Assembly (NCBI RefSeq): GCF_905475345.1
Contig: NC_066588.1
Location: 8,607,001-8,671,000 of the forward strand
Direction: 5' to 3'
Source of the DNA: Vespula vulgaris
Taxonomy: Eukaryota; Arthropoda; Insecta; Hymenoptera; Vespidae
Length of the DNA stretch: 64,000 bases
The translations under genes were made by a program, and so were the position numbers. Positions 25,921 to 39,790 of this stretch are shown here, in pieces (within the stretch, counting starts at the first letter, position 1; every line of letters begins with the position of its first letter). The notes beneath the pieces are model-generated. The model worked only from the letters and a program-made list of their open reading frames with translations. It searched no databases and was not told the origin of the DNA.

Positions 25921-26773
25921 ATCGTATTTTCTTTTCTTCCTCTTGCGTGCGCTTTTGAAAAAGAAAAAGGAAAAGTTAAAGTAAAAATAAAAATAAAAAT
26001 TATTAGAAAGTTGAAGCTCGTTCTTGATGGTTTGGAAAAAGGTTAGACTTCCTGCTTTTTTTTTTCATTTTCGTAAAAAAAAACATACTACTCGCGTGTA
26101 GATGCTATTACTTGATCAATGAGAAAAGAAACGTCGGAAGGTATAGTTTGGTATAAAACTGCTACACATTCTCTGTGATCGTACCTCGACAACCTGTCAA
26201 GTTAGTCGAGTTTATAAACGTACTTACATTCTGCAAGTTCTTATCAATCTAACTGTAGCACGAACTCGTCCGTTATATTATCGGACAGGATCATCCGGTT
26301 CTTGTAGTTTCTTAAGTCAAGACGTCCTTTGTTAAACAGTCATCACGAAAATTCTCGTGATATTGTTTAATCCTACGTTAAGCAATTTTTTTCTTAACAA
26401 TTTTTAAGAAGAAACTAAAAAAAAAAAAATAAATACTGTACCGACTATTAAATATAAAAGTAAGAAAATATATTAGACAATTGATATTCAAATTTGAGAT
26501 TTAATGCTTAATTATTGTACTTGCTAAATTATTATATTTATATTATAGACGAAGTATTCGAACTATTAGGTCTACTGAAAAATTTTCTTTATTTTATTTA
26601 TTGAAAAATTACTTTTATACTAAACGGACAGTAGACTTAGCCGGCAGAACTTTTTGAATCGATCTAATTCATTAATTTTATTAGTAGGTTGCAATTTTGC
26701 AATTGCATATATTTAAGAGTTAAAGTTAAAGAAAGAGATAGAATGACAGAAAAAGAGAGAGACGGAGAGAGAA

Positions 26774-26816
<43 letters not shown>

Positions 26817-26928
26817 CGATTAGAAATATTAATTAACACCATTAGAAATCAATTTCTCTATCTATTTATTCTCTCCCCGGACGATTCTAAAATAAAGAAA
26901 TTTAATTATTATTGAGTCTCTCTCTCTT

Positions 26929-26965
<37 letters not shown>

Positions 26966-27565
26966 TTCTCTTTTCAAGGATCTTGCTATTACTACTAGTT
27001 CAGTTTGCAAACCGATATTGTATTGTTATCTACATGTATCTATATACGGTTTAGATATATGCTTGTGTATATTTATCCAATACTATCGGGACAATAGAGA
27101 AACACATTCGAAGAAGAAGCATTCAAAGCAAAGTTCCTTCGTTTATAGTAACAAATGAACTTCGAACATTGTCCTGCTTATATAGAGGATAAATATCCTG
27201 AGGGATGTTGTATATTAATGGCGACGAACGTGTTCTCATAATACACGAACACACATATACACGCGCGAACACATAAATATAATTAATGGGTTTGAGTCAT
27301 AACGAGTAAAAATTAAAAAATATTATCATACGATGATAATGTTCAAAGGATCGAAGTTAAGTCGCTTAGTTTAAATAAAAATATGATATAGCTCTAGATT
27401 AAGTATACTCGTTATCATGAAATAGCTTAGGATAATCAGTTGCGAAGCTTTGAAAAGAAAGTTGAGAATTTTCGTTGAGAAAAATGTAGTAGTTATGATT
27501 GGTTAACGAAGCGATAAGGTAAGGCCAGAAGGGAAACATAAAACTTAGTTACTGAGAGAAAGAGA

Positions 27566-27633
<68 letters not shown>

Positions 27634-27837
27634 TTTAGAGCATATAACCTGAGATAAAGATGGAATAACAAAAAGTTCATCGGATCGTTAAATTAGCGCA
27701 AATTGAATCGAGAAGAGTGGTTCGCATAAAATACGACTATTAAGTCGATGAAACCAGGACTCGAGGTAACATCGAGCTACGGTAGTTTCGTTATTATTAT
27801 CATACTTTTATCATAGCTTTTTTTTTCTTGTTTTTTC

Positions 27838-27886
<49 letters not shown>

Positions 27887-28320
27887 TCTCTCTTTTCTTT
27901 TCTTTCCCATCCTCTTCTTTCTACTCGTTAGTTAACGCAAGCTGCAATATTTTCATACAAGTTAAAATTCATTTTACGGGGATTACTTTACACATTTCGT
28001 TATGTAAAATCACATATTCTTGTTACCATTTTCTTTTTCACTTGTTTTTTTATTTTTTTCAACTCTTATATCAAACAACGTAGGAAATATGATCGTTGAT
28101 ATAAATAATAATTTATATCATTCTTACTCCATCGAGATTTTATTCCGATCGATTCTGATCGGTAGTTTAAAAATCACGGAAATACACTGAGTTATTGAGG
28201 GAAGAAATTGTTGAGAAAGTTCGACAAGAAATATAAAGGGAATAATATAACGAAAAGAATTTGAAAAGTTGAAAGAACCCATCGGCACTCGAACGGTAAA
28301 CCATGATTGGTCGCATTGGG
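25921..28320. other. Noncoding stretch with GA and CT tracts
   Basis: GA 26751-26815, CT 26916-26962, GA 27554-27630, CT 27840-27883. Possible mariner ends at 26566 and 26637 (see findings). No gene supported. Confidence 0.55.
27554..27630. repeat. (GA)n microsatellite, about 77 bp
   Basis: GA with two early interruptions. Confidence 0.95.
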
Positions 28321-28326
28321 AATCCT

Positions 28327-28377
28327 AGGACAATCTATTGTCCTGAATCGAGAAATCCTTTGTTCCCGCTCGGGGAC
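28327..28377. repeat. Two adjacent short hairpins
   Basis: AGGACAAT-CT-ATTGTCCT at 28327-28344 is a perfect 8-base-pair stem. GTTCCCG-CT-CGGGGAC at 28362-28377 is a 7-pair stem with one G-T pair. Both have the same two-base loop. Confidence 0.7.
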
Positions 28378-28379
28378 TT

Positions 28380-28621
28380 TGGACTATCCGGAATTTACGT
28401 TCGAAAAGAGATAACGGTATTTATAGTGTGTTGATAACGTATGTCGCCTACGTTTGCGATTTTAGTCCGTGCATTCGCGCATAAACTCAATCGGTAATGG
28501 TCGCTTCATTTGTGAGATCACCTTTAAAACCGTGGAAACGTTAATTTGCTCCTAATTTTCCGATATATGCGTACGTGTATACATTTGTGCCATTGTATAT
28601 CTCTCTCTTTCTGTCTTTCTT

Positions 28622-28655
<34 letters not shown>

Positions 28656-29827
28656 CGTATGTGTGTGTGTGTATGATAATGAGCAATTTTCGTACCACAA
28701 AATCAGCCTTATCAGAACGAATGGATTAACAGACGAGACATCCTTGATCCTGAATGAATGATCCAAGAAATATCTTTTTCCAACTATCCAAGAAGATTTA
28801 TAAACGATTGAACGATTTACGATCTCATATAAATGATTCCATGAATAAATTGTCTCTTTAATAATTAACAGTCTTGTAATAATTAACAGTGAAAATAATA
28901 ATCAATCAACATGCATTACCGAAGAGTGCTCATCCATCGAGATTATATAAATATTAACGAATGAAAAGAAAGAAATATCGTTGCATTAAATAATCATATC
29001 AATTAAATGTTAAGAATTAATGAATTGAACGTCATTATAGAAATCTTTTATCGAGAAGAGATTGTTTGGAATCCTTTGAAACTATATCTTACTCCCATTT
29101 TCATTTTCGATCTTTCATATAAATTTATTGCTTATTATCAGAAGCCTAAAGGAACATTTATTAATGCTCGATCGTAATAGTAATCACAAATCCCATTACG
29201 CGATCATAATCGCGTATATGTAAATATTACATAATTTCAAACTTAGTAGATAAAGAAAATATTAGTTTAAATAAATGATTACAGAATTGATACATCTTAA
29301 TTCCTTCCCCGTTTTCGAGATCATAAGGAATTTCCTCCGGTTGCTTCTAAATTGGGTCACATAGGAGACACGTAGAACGTAATTTGTCGGATACCTTTAA
29401 CGAACCGACGGAAACAGGCACGTCATCGTTACGCCCGAATATAATAAACTTAGAAGATTTTCTATGATATTAGAATCGGAGTTAATGTAATTTTATGGAA
29501 AAAGCGTATCGCACGGACTATCGTTTTAAAGTCATGGACGTTCGTTAGTAAAAACGAAAACTGACTGTAAATTTTCCGATTCCGTATTATCCAGGTCGTT
29601 ATCATTTTAATGTACGCCTGGGGAGCCGAAAAGTTTGGCGGACAGATACCATCAGGAAGGTGACGAATTCATGAATATAAAGCAGCCTGGCCATTCAGTT
29701 TTATGACTCTGGTCTACGGTTAAAACGTAACGCAAACTGTCAACTGTGTTTATCGTGTAATAGTAGAACGGACTACTCACACTAATAAAGGAGGAAGATA
29801 ATCGTTGCTCGGTATATTTTCTTAACA

Positions 29828-29880
<53 letters not shown>

Positions 29881-30406
29881 AAGAAAATGTCTATATTATA
29901 AAAAAAATATGCAGAGAAAACATCCATAATAAGTTTAAGTAACACGAACGACCTGAACGATATTAAAAAAGAAAAAAAAAAGAAGAAAAAAGAAAACATT
30001 TTCTTATTCTTTATGATCTCGATCGTGTTCTCGATATGTTGGCTGGTAATTTTTGTCGAGTAAAGGAAGCCAAAAAGAAAAGATAAAAAAAAGAGAGCAT
30101 AAATAATAAACAAATGAAGATAAAAAATAAAAAAAGGTAATGAAGAAAAAGAATAAAAAAAAAGGATACAAAAATATATATGTTTACATTTTCCGTGAAA
30201 AGCTTACAGAACGTCATGAGTTTCCCACCGCGGTGTTACCGCCCGTTGGGAATCAGACGCATTCAGCGATAACAAGTTCCTCGTTCGTAGGAAACTTTTC
30301 AGAACTATTGGGTCGACGCGCTTGCTGCTCAAACGGATGTCACGCTTGCCCGGAACAGATTCTAGTCTCCTACATTATAAGTAGCAGAGAATAAAAGGGA
30401 CACAGA

Positions 30407-30410
<4 letters not shown>
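28380..30410. other. Noncoding stretch
   Basis: CT/TA/TG compound at 28600-28672, (TA)n at 29830-29870. 29310-29480, 29580-29810 and 30205-30375 are less AT-rich patches. They contain a possible weak TATA (29676) and a GC palindrome (30226) but no recognised gene. Confidence 0.5.

Positions 30411-30491
<81 letters not shown>
30411..30491. repeat. (GA)n microsatellite, 81 bp
   Basis: Pure GA, the longest uninterrupted GA run in the window. Confidence 0.96.
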
Positions 30492-30494
<3 letters not shown>

Positions 30495-31300
30495 TAAAGA
30501 AAGTACTTATTTACGTATCGATTTGCGAGTCGATTGATAAAACATCCATTTTTATTTAACTTCGATACTATTTCCATTGTTTGTTTTAACAAAGAAGAGA
30601 GAAGAGAGCAAAAGGAGAGAGATGAAATAAAGTTCGATCGAATCGTTGAAATATTGATTTATATACGTGTACGTGTGGGTTTGTATTGTTGCTGTTAAAT
30701 CCACAGATAACTTTAATTTCTTTACCAATAATTTCATACCATTTCTTTATATTTGTTACATACGAATAAGCGTTGAATATAGTATATACATACATATATT
30801 TGACATATATGTGTGTATGTGTGTGATAAAAGGATTGCTTAGTCATTACATGTCGAAAGTAGAATTACACGTGTAAGTATCTCTCTCTTTCTCTCTTTCT
30901 CTATCTCTCTATCTCTATCTTTCTATCTCTATCTCTCTATCTCTCTCTATCTCAGGTAATTTTCATTTGCATCTGTGAAGAAGGAATACCTAATTAAAGG
31001 TACCCACCAGCAAGCTGTATGCTAATGCATCATTAGCAAGTTACGCTTCAGCACGAAGCGAAGAAAAAGGATGAGCGAAACGAAGATGGAAGAGAAAAAA
31101 AAAAAGCAACTGGGTCTTTCTGGTACTTGATCGATGTACTGAGACTAGCACTTCCCTTTCCAACCTGCTGCTACTACGACCCTTTAAATTATTCCCGACA
31201 ATTATTAACCGTCGAAACGTTCTCGTCGACCCAGTTGGAAAATGTGTTTACCGGTAAACGTTACTCTAAGTAAATACAAACGCATATATATGTGTATATA

Positions 31301-31349
<49 letters not shown>

Positions 31350-31585
31350 CATGCATATACGTATATGTAGAGAACGACATACTTTTCCGGCACATTTGGC
31401 AATGTACCACAAGCCTTTTCATTTAGCTACGATCATACTAATGGATGCTAATGGAAAATGAAAACAAAGTGCACTGTATGAATATTTCTTGGACACAACG
31501 AAGATACAACGAATTGCAATATGATAACAAGTAAATGTATAGATCAAGATCTTGTTTTTACTTTCTCGTGTGTGAATATATTTTG

Positions 31586-31634
<49 letters not shown>

Positions 31635-31831
31635 GTATAAACACATACATATAAATGTAATATTGCTACGCGTGCAATAAAGAAGAGAAATGCTCATGAT
31701 CGCTATAACTGCATAACCGCCTTAATGAAAGGACCGTCTCCAAGTAGAAGCCGCATAATATACTATTTGCTTCCTTGCGGAGGCCTCTGAGTGCTGTTAA
31801 AATTCCATTTTCCTACGTAATATATCCGATA
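30492..31831. other. Noncoding stretch with TA runs
   Basis: CT/CTAT run 30880-30955, TA/TG runs 31283-31347 and 31590-31640. No gene supported. Confidence 0.55.
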
Positions 31832-31857
31832 CAATAATAATAATAATAGTAATAGTA

Positions 31858-31943
<86 letters not shown>
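31832..31943. repeat. (AAT)n-(ATT)n-(GTT)n compound repeat
   Basis: AAT/AGT units switch to about 16 ATT units and then about 13 GTT units. The AAT and ATT halves are mutually complementary. Confidence 0.94.
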
Positions 31944-32951
31944 AATTTATATGTCATATGATAACGTTGCATCAGGGAGCAAATGCCGCGAAACGTAAAT
32001 AATTCATAATAACAAAAAGGAAAGTCGATAGAGTACGTCATACGATTTTCATTTTCCCATGAATATTGCCTCGAACGTAACGTAATTGGATTTTAAAGCG
32101 TTGCCGTTTTAATCTTCCCTTCTCTTGGTACCATTAATTTCTTTTGTTAGGCAGAAATTAATAAAAGAGTGAAAATTAATGATCGAATTATTTGTTTTAT
32201 AACGAGCGTATAAGAAACAGAAAGTCAGCAATAAAATGACAACTATTTTTCCCCTGTTTCCTTTATAATTTCATTAATTAATCTCTTAAGATGAAAGAAA
32301 AAAAAATGTTATATTTTTATTCGTTTATTAATTAATTAATAAATTTACATTAATTAATTATACTTAACTGTAAGGATGAAGTAATAAAAGAAAAATTTAT
32401 ATCTTATAGAGGGATAATTTGATTGATTTAACAAAGGAATTAATTTATCAACACGTTGACTTTGATATTTTATCAATCTTATCAACGATTGACATAGATA
32501 TAGGTGTATATATTATTATGTTATATTCACACATTTTCGCTTCGTTTTAAATTTCCATTTATATCATTATACATTTCCCTTCCATTTTCTCTTACCTATA
32601 GAGTTTTCCATTAAAATCATGACGATTGTTATTTAAATCTCATATAGTTTCTTCTTCATTTATCAATTCTTTCCATCCCTTTCCTTTTTTTCCTTTTTCA
32701 TAGCTTTTCATCTGTTAGACCTCTTCCTACTTTTTCTTTCTATTTCTTTTCGAGTAGTTCTTTCTACTCAATATCGCTTGAAATATATTCTTTTGATTCT
32801 GTCATTTTATGTAATAGAAGTTATCCTTCAGATGAAATCAATCAGTTAATCTTAATCCTTCAATTCGTAAAACACATTTCACGTATATATCGTTTACAGA
32901 TATCTGCGCGAAAACTTAATAAAAAAAAATGTACGAAAAAGAAAAAGAAAA

Positions 32952-32996
<45 letters not shown>

Positions 32997-34557
32997 AGGT
33001 AGAAACAGAGTTAAAAAAAATATTTACAGGATGGATTGATTCTCGTTAATTTTTTTTCCTTTCCTTTTACAAAATATAAATATTTTTCTTTCATATACAT
33101 AATTCAGTTAGACGGTCAGATAGGAAGGTGTATAAATACGAGTAACTATGTACAAAATCCTACGTTATATCCTTCTTCTCGAGGCTGTGAAATATGCAAG
33201 ATACGTGGTTGCGCATCGAAACAAAATCAGAGAAACATGCGTGTCACGTCGTACCCGTTCTCGATGTGTCAACGAGCACGATTTATTGCGTTTCCAAACG
33301 GGACCCAAGTTGAAGATGGTGCTACAGATAAATAATATGAATAGAAATTGACTCTCGCATTGGTAGATAAAGGAAGGAAGGAAGGATGTAAAGAAAAAGA
33401 CAGGATACGGATGAAATTACATCCGAAACTAGGATTTTCTTAGAATTTAATTGCTAATCACGAAGTAAGGGCAATTCAACTTATTTCAAAGTAGATTCCA
33501 TCCCTATACGACGAGATAATCGTTATTCATCCTACGTAATCACCGATAGTAATTGCCAAAGATAATTCAACGTAATTCACGATATAAATCATATTTGAGA
33601 GTGTAAGTCGTCTATGATTTATATCGGCGAAACCAGCTTAACCGTTTACGATTTATGTTACAGAGAAAAGGATATCACACCGGGGTGAACGAATATGAAA
33701 ATGATCGATACAAGCGTAATACCAAACTGTCTCTAATTATTTATCGTCATGTTGAACGTCCGATGTCTCCCGAAGCGACACTAAATTCATATTTATTTCA
33801 TCGTACGACTTGTTGCGTTCCAAGAGTTACATCATGATTTATTTTCGGTTGACAAGAAAATATTTCGAGATTAATAACGACGAAATTGAAAAAGAGAAAA
33901 AAACAGAAGAGAAAGAAAAAGAATCTTACTCGATTCTTTTAACCAGACCGGTAAGCGTTCTTTCTTTCGTAAGTAATTTTCACGCAGGCATTCCGAAGTC
34001 TTTCGGATCGTTGAATAGCGAGGTTAATCGATGATAATTGAGATAGAACAGATTTTTCTAACGAACAAGATGAAATTGGATTATTCTTGGAAATCCTGGA
34101 AAGTATCCATGCGATAAAATATATATATACCTACGCTAAGTAAATCGTATAACATGTATAATTAAATATTTTACAAATGTGTCGTTTCTTCGCGAATTTT
34201 TTATTAATTTAACGATGCAAACTTAATTACAAAGATATTAATCACCGAAACTTATTAAAATTATTTTCGAATAATATTCATAATGAAATAGAAATAACAT
34301 TCTAAAGGATTACCCGTACTACCATAGTTTTTATTTGAACGAATTTCAATAATTAATTTTCAGAGATCTCGTTTCCATATTCGAGTTAATAATATTAGTC
34401 AAATAATATATAAGTAAGAACGATTGCATTATACTATTTCTTTTCCCATTACGTATCCATAGACATAAAAAATAATTAAGAGACTTGAGTAAAACGAAAA
34501 AAAAAACAAGAAAGAGAGAGAGTGAGAAAGAGAAAGAAAATCCAGCGGTGACTGTAT

Positions 34558-34560
<3 letters not shown>
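31944..34560. other. Noncoding stretch
   Basis: Very AT-rich to 33110 with (TA)n at 32955-32993. 33110-33350 is more balanced and open in two overlapping plus frames (one from an ATG at 33148, 67 codons), with no recognised product. Confidence 0.5.
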
Positions 34561-34616
<56 letters not shown>

Positions 34617-34617
34617 A
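34561..34617. repeat. (GA)n microsatellite
   Basis: GA run with one AAAG near its end. Confidence 0.95.
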
Positions 34618-36337
34618 ACGGAAACGCAAGATCATCGTTGCTAAGTAAAAAGAAATTATACGAGAAAGGAAGTATGACTTCCCAAACGAAGATTGCATGA
34701 AAGGGACATTAACGAGAAGCTTTCTAAGCCACAGTCAGTACGAAGTCAAAGGTAAAAGCTCGAAAGCTCGGGAACGAGCTTGCCCCGAATAAATTTCCGT
34801 AATTCTCTTTCGTGGTTGAGATAAATAGAGAAGAACATAAATTTTGTACAACAAAAAATGTGGAAAAAGTTTAAAGGACATTGTATCAACAAATACGGAG
34901 ACAAACTTTTCCAAGAGGAAAAACTTTGCCATTAAGTAACTTTATACGACACACACACACACACACAGAGCATGCGCGCGTGCACACGCATATATATGTA
35001 TGTATATATTTTATTTTATTTTATTTCCTTTGAACAACAAAAGTGATATGGATGGATGAACGTACGAACGAAAATAAATTCAAACGCATTTGCGATAATT
35101 CAATGAATCGTTGTCACGACAAACGAAATTATTATCGATAGATTAACGCCGCTACTATTTTATTTGTTTGTTATCAATCACATCCGAATTGATCTAATTA
35201 ATCTCTTTCTCTGTCTCTCTCTCTCATTCTCTCTTTTTCTTTTCTTTTTTGTTATATATTAATGACCAATCAGAAAATATCTAAGTTATCAAAAAATGTG
35301 CTCAATTTATGTATAATATTACGTTAATGTGTAATATTTAATGTACGTGATTTGTATATTATAATAAATATAATATTACACTTTTCTAGAATACATAAAT
35401 TTGTATGTTATACGTAATTGATTGATGAATATTAATGATATTAATGAATCTCGGTGATATTATTTAATTATATTGATTATAAAAACAAGAATAGTAATAA
35501 TAAAAAATATATATATAATTTATTTGTGATATTATTTTCGATGATAATCATATAATAATCATAAATTGTACGATATTATTCACGATATTATTTTAATGAA
35601 TATGAAATGATAAATGGACTACTTTTAATAAATAATAATTTATGAAAAAACATAAATAAAAAATTGTTAATTAACGCAATGTCAATTATACAAAATAAAA
35701 ACTTTATTAGATTATTATTTTTAGACATGGTATTAATATAATGAATGTTCGATCGTAATTATAATTGCATACGATTTTGTTTTAACTATATTTTATATTC
35801 CGAGACGTGTGTAAGAATAATAAGTAACTTCTTGAGATTGTGAGTAAAAACTACAGACTCTATGGATTCTTGATAAATTAATGAATATTATTATGACATA
35901 AGATCGAAATTGAATACTATTAGAAAATACTGTTGTAAGTAAGTAAATCTTTCGTATCTATAAATCTAATAAAAACGATATATTTGTTCACGATAATACA
36001 AATACAATATATACCGAATAGTAGTAGTAATATTTTATTCTGTCGTATAATTTTTGTATAAGCAAAAGGAAAAAACAAAAAAAAAAGATAAATTTCAATC
36101 GAAAATATTTAAAAAATGAGTTCTACATTTTTGTAAAAAAAATATATTTCTAAAAAAATATATTCTATATGTAAATTTCTACTCGAACATATTGTGATTA
36201 CATAAAACCAATCTATATTTTTATAATCAATCAGATATTTTTATCTTCAGCATTAAATGATTCACCCCTTATATATACATATTATATATGTAAATTATAT
36301 ATCATATATATTACATATTATATATATTATATATATG

Positions 36338-36377
<40 letters not shown>

Positions 36378-36563
36378 GAGAAATAAATAAAGACAGGAAT
36401 GAGAAGGGGAGAAAAATAAAGAAACAAAGCAGATCTTTTCATAACTCCCGACAAAGACAGAAAACTCAGTTACATCCTTGGGATAATAAGCAGATCTCTG
36501 GCGAATGGTGATGCGCTCTCCTGGAAATCCCGTTGGACTGCTAAGTTCTATTCGGTCTCTTTT

Positions 36564-36603
<40 letters not shown>

Positions 36604-37405
36604 TTCCTCCCTCTCTCTCACTCTCTCTCTCTCTCTTTCTCTCTCTTTCTTAGTCTCTCTTTTTGTCCGATTCCCGAGTCTCCAAGAGAACGAATTCCCG
36701 TGAGAAAAGCGAACGAAGTAGCAAAGGATAAGAAGAAGACAAGTGGAAGTCGTAGAGTTGGCGTTGTGAAAGAAAAAAAGAAAAAGAGAGAAAAAGAAAA
36801 AAAAAAAGAAAAAAATAAATAAAAATAATCGTCGAGAACTGTTTGCTTGTTATCGACATGTTATCATCGTTTCTTTTTTTTTTCTTCTCCTTCTTCTTTC
36901 ATCGAATATTTCGTCGTAAGAAAGAATGTGACAAATTCTCGTTAGATTTTGAAGAGTTATCAACGTTACACAATATCTAAGATGGAAAGAATCGAAAGAA
37001 TATGGAAATAATAATCTCCGTATAACGGAACTAAATAACTATGAGGTTTAAAAAGTTCGAGTCTGTGCATAAGTTGAATCGAAGTCGAGGATCTACGCGA
37101 AGCGGAAAGGGATAATAAGCAAAGGAGGTAAGATCTAGACGATCTTCGAAATCTCAAAGGAGCTCGATCTCGAAAGGCTTTCGAGAAGACGTTGAATATC
37201 TTTTGCTAGTATCATAGAAAGAACTGGAATGAGAAGGATGAGAATGAAACGAGAATAGTATCCTCCCCCTAGTGATAGAAAGAAAGAAAGAGAAAGAGAG
37301 AGAGAGAAAATAGAAAGAGAGAATAAAAAAAATGTAAAAGAACAAAAATAAAAGAGAGAGAGGGGAAAAGAATACAAAAAAATGTGAAAAAAAACAGAAA
37401 ATAAA

Positions 37406-37443
<38 letters not shown>

Positions 37444-39487
37444 TTTAATCAACGAAAAAATGATAACGACACCATACGGTTTAAAAAATTTTTTTAACGA
37501 ATCTCAGGGATCTTGATACATATAGTTTTTATCAAAATTTCTGATATTTGCTTGTTCTTTGTGGATAAACTTCACTATAACGTGAATAAGAGTAGTTTTT
37601 GATGAAATAAAAAAAAAATATTAATCCGTCGAGTTTCAATTAGAAACATTGTTGATGTAACAACTAAAGTTTATGCATAACAACTAATCCACCTGTCATC
37701 AGAATATACTATTTTCTTTTTTCTTTTTTTTCTTTTTACTTTTATTTCTTTTTTTTTCTTTTTTCTTTTTAATTACACGAATAAAAGTAAATTAAATTGT
37801 AGAATAATATCGTTACCTTTACGAGTTTTGTACACACGTTCTATAATTGTTGTTATATATTGTTTTGTAAAAATTGTAAAATATATATCTCTTGCTTTGT
37901 TGTTGTAGATTTTCATTTAATGAAAATCTGTTGAAACGCGTTCAGTGATCAGTCAATAATATGTATTTTCAAATCGATTAAAATATATAAGCTTTTAAAG
38001 GAACTGAAGTGGAAATTTGTTTTCTCATCGTTTACGCATTAACATCATCTTGAATTTATTATTAAGATAATGTCAAAACGAAAATGCAAGGAAATGGAAA
38101 GTATTGAATTTTTGAAGATTATAACTGTGAAAACATAATAAATATATACGTATATATCAAATCAATTATGTCTAGGTATTTAAAAATTATTGTCATTAAC
38201 ATAAAATAATTTCTGAATAATCTATTGTATGTTTTTCGAAATATCATGAATTTATTATATTACTATAATATTAACTATCAATTATTCATTCTTTGATTTT
38301 ACGTTATTTCAAAGTATCGTGATTTATTAAAACTACCTATAAATTTTTGAGGTATAAAGAATGAAATAAATAAATGACAAAAATCAGAAACTTATTTCGT
38401 TAAAAAAAAAAAAAGAAAAGAAAAAACAATATTTCTCCGATTCAGTGTTACTGAAAAAGCATGAATCGAATTATTTTTCATGGTAAAAAAAGAAAAAGAA
38501 AAAATTATTTCTTTAAAACGATAAACGTTTTAATATTATTTCTTAAAGTATCAATTTGAAATAAATTGAATTATTTGACAAACTTCTTTATCGCTAATCT
38601 TCGAAAACTTTTGCGTAATTTACTAAAAGCGATTATAGCGACTAATCTCATTAAACTTTCTAAAGATTCTTTTTCTAATTATGAATTTGTCATACGATAT
38701 TACTTATACGATTTTGCTTATCGATACTGTCGTATTTATATTTAGTACGTATATAAAGGTTATTTAATGATGTGAAAAACAAATATAATAAATGTTCAGT
38801 TATGGCATATATATTCTAAATTTCAAGCGATTGGATATCTGTAGTCGTTATACTCTCATAGATAAATAACAAAAGCTTTTCTTTTTTTAAGTGTTTTATA
38901 TAACACCTACGTTTTGTTGTTTATAAAATTAAAATTGTATTTGTTTTGAAATAAATAAATTGTCAAGTATGCGGAAATATTACAGTAAAGTTGATACATA
39001 TGTACGTATTAAGCAAACAATATTTTTATTTATCAATATTGAACTTATTTATATAATTATTAAATACTTATCGATCTTTCCGAGTTACAAAAATTTTCTT
39101 TCTTCGCTAGAATAAGCCGATCAACTAAATAAATAAAATCGATATTTTTAATTACATTGAACAGATTTCTTATCGCCAATCAGCTTCATTTAATCCCTTA
39201 CGTTATAATTTTTTCATAATAATTAATTTAGTATTTGTAAGGAAATAAAATTTAATACGTTTTTAACAATACAAATAATACTTGCCCTCGTGTTTTTACT
39301 TCGGCAAAATTATTTTTACAGAACGTATTTGATAAATTGTAATTAAGATAAAAGTTAAATCGCCCTGTTTTATTATTTCGATCGCATTTACCAATACAAT
39401 AATCAAAAATAATTAGTTTTGTTGATTATATCATAATATATTGAATTCGAGATTTCTCGTTTCTTTTGATAATTAAATAATAATTGA

Positions 39488-39525
<38 letters not shown>

Positions 39526-39790
39526 TCAAAATACGATTTATCTTTATATCATAAAATCAAAAGAATAATTTTCTCTTTTTACAAGCCATATTACCTTATT
39601 AAATTTCCGAATAATAATTCCCAGAGGAAAAATTCGGAAAACATAGGATATAACCAGACAACATATTTTTCTCGAATAATATTCATAAAGGTTCAATAAG
39701 CAAATCTTTTATCCCGAGATATAATTTATGATAAATAAAAATAAAATACGTTAGCGTTATATTATTTTGCAAAAAGAATGTACGACTTAC
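34618..39790. other. Noncoding, extremely AT-rich; would be ALP intron 2
   Basis: Holds a CA run and alternating purine-pyrimidine run (34951-35009), TA runs (36342-36372, 39490-39523), a CT tract (36556-36660) and GA tracts (37280-37440). I searched the minus strand for the DSA catalytic-serine exon of ALP and did not find it. Confidence 0.55.
36556..36660. repeat. CT-rich tract
   Basis: CT runs broken by CCCTTCCTCC, CACTCT and TTTCTT segments. Confidence 0.92.
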
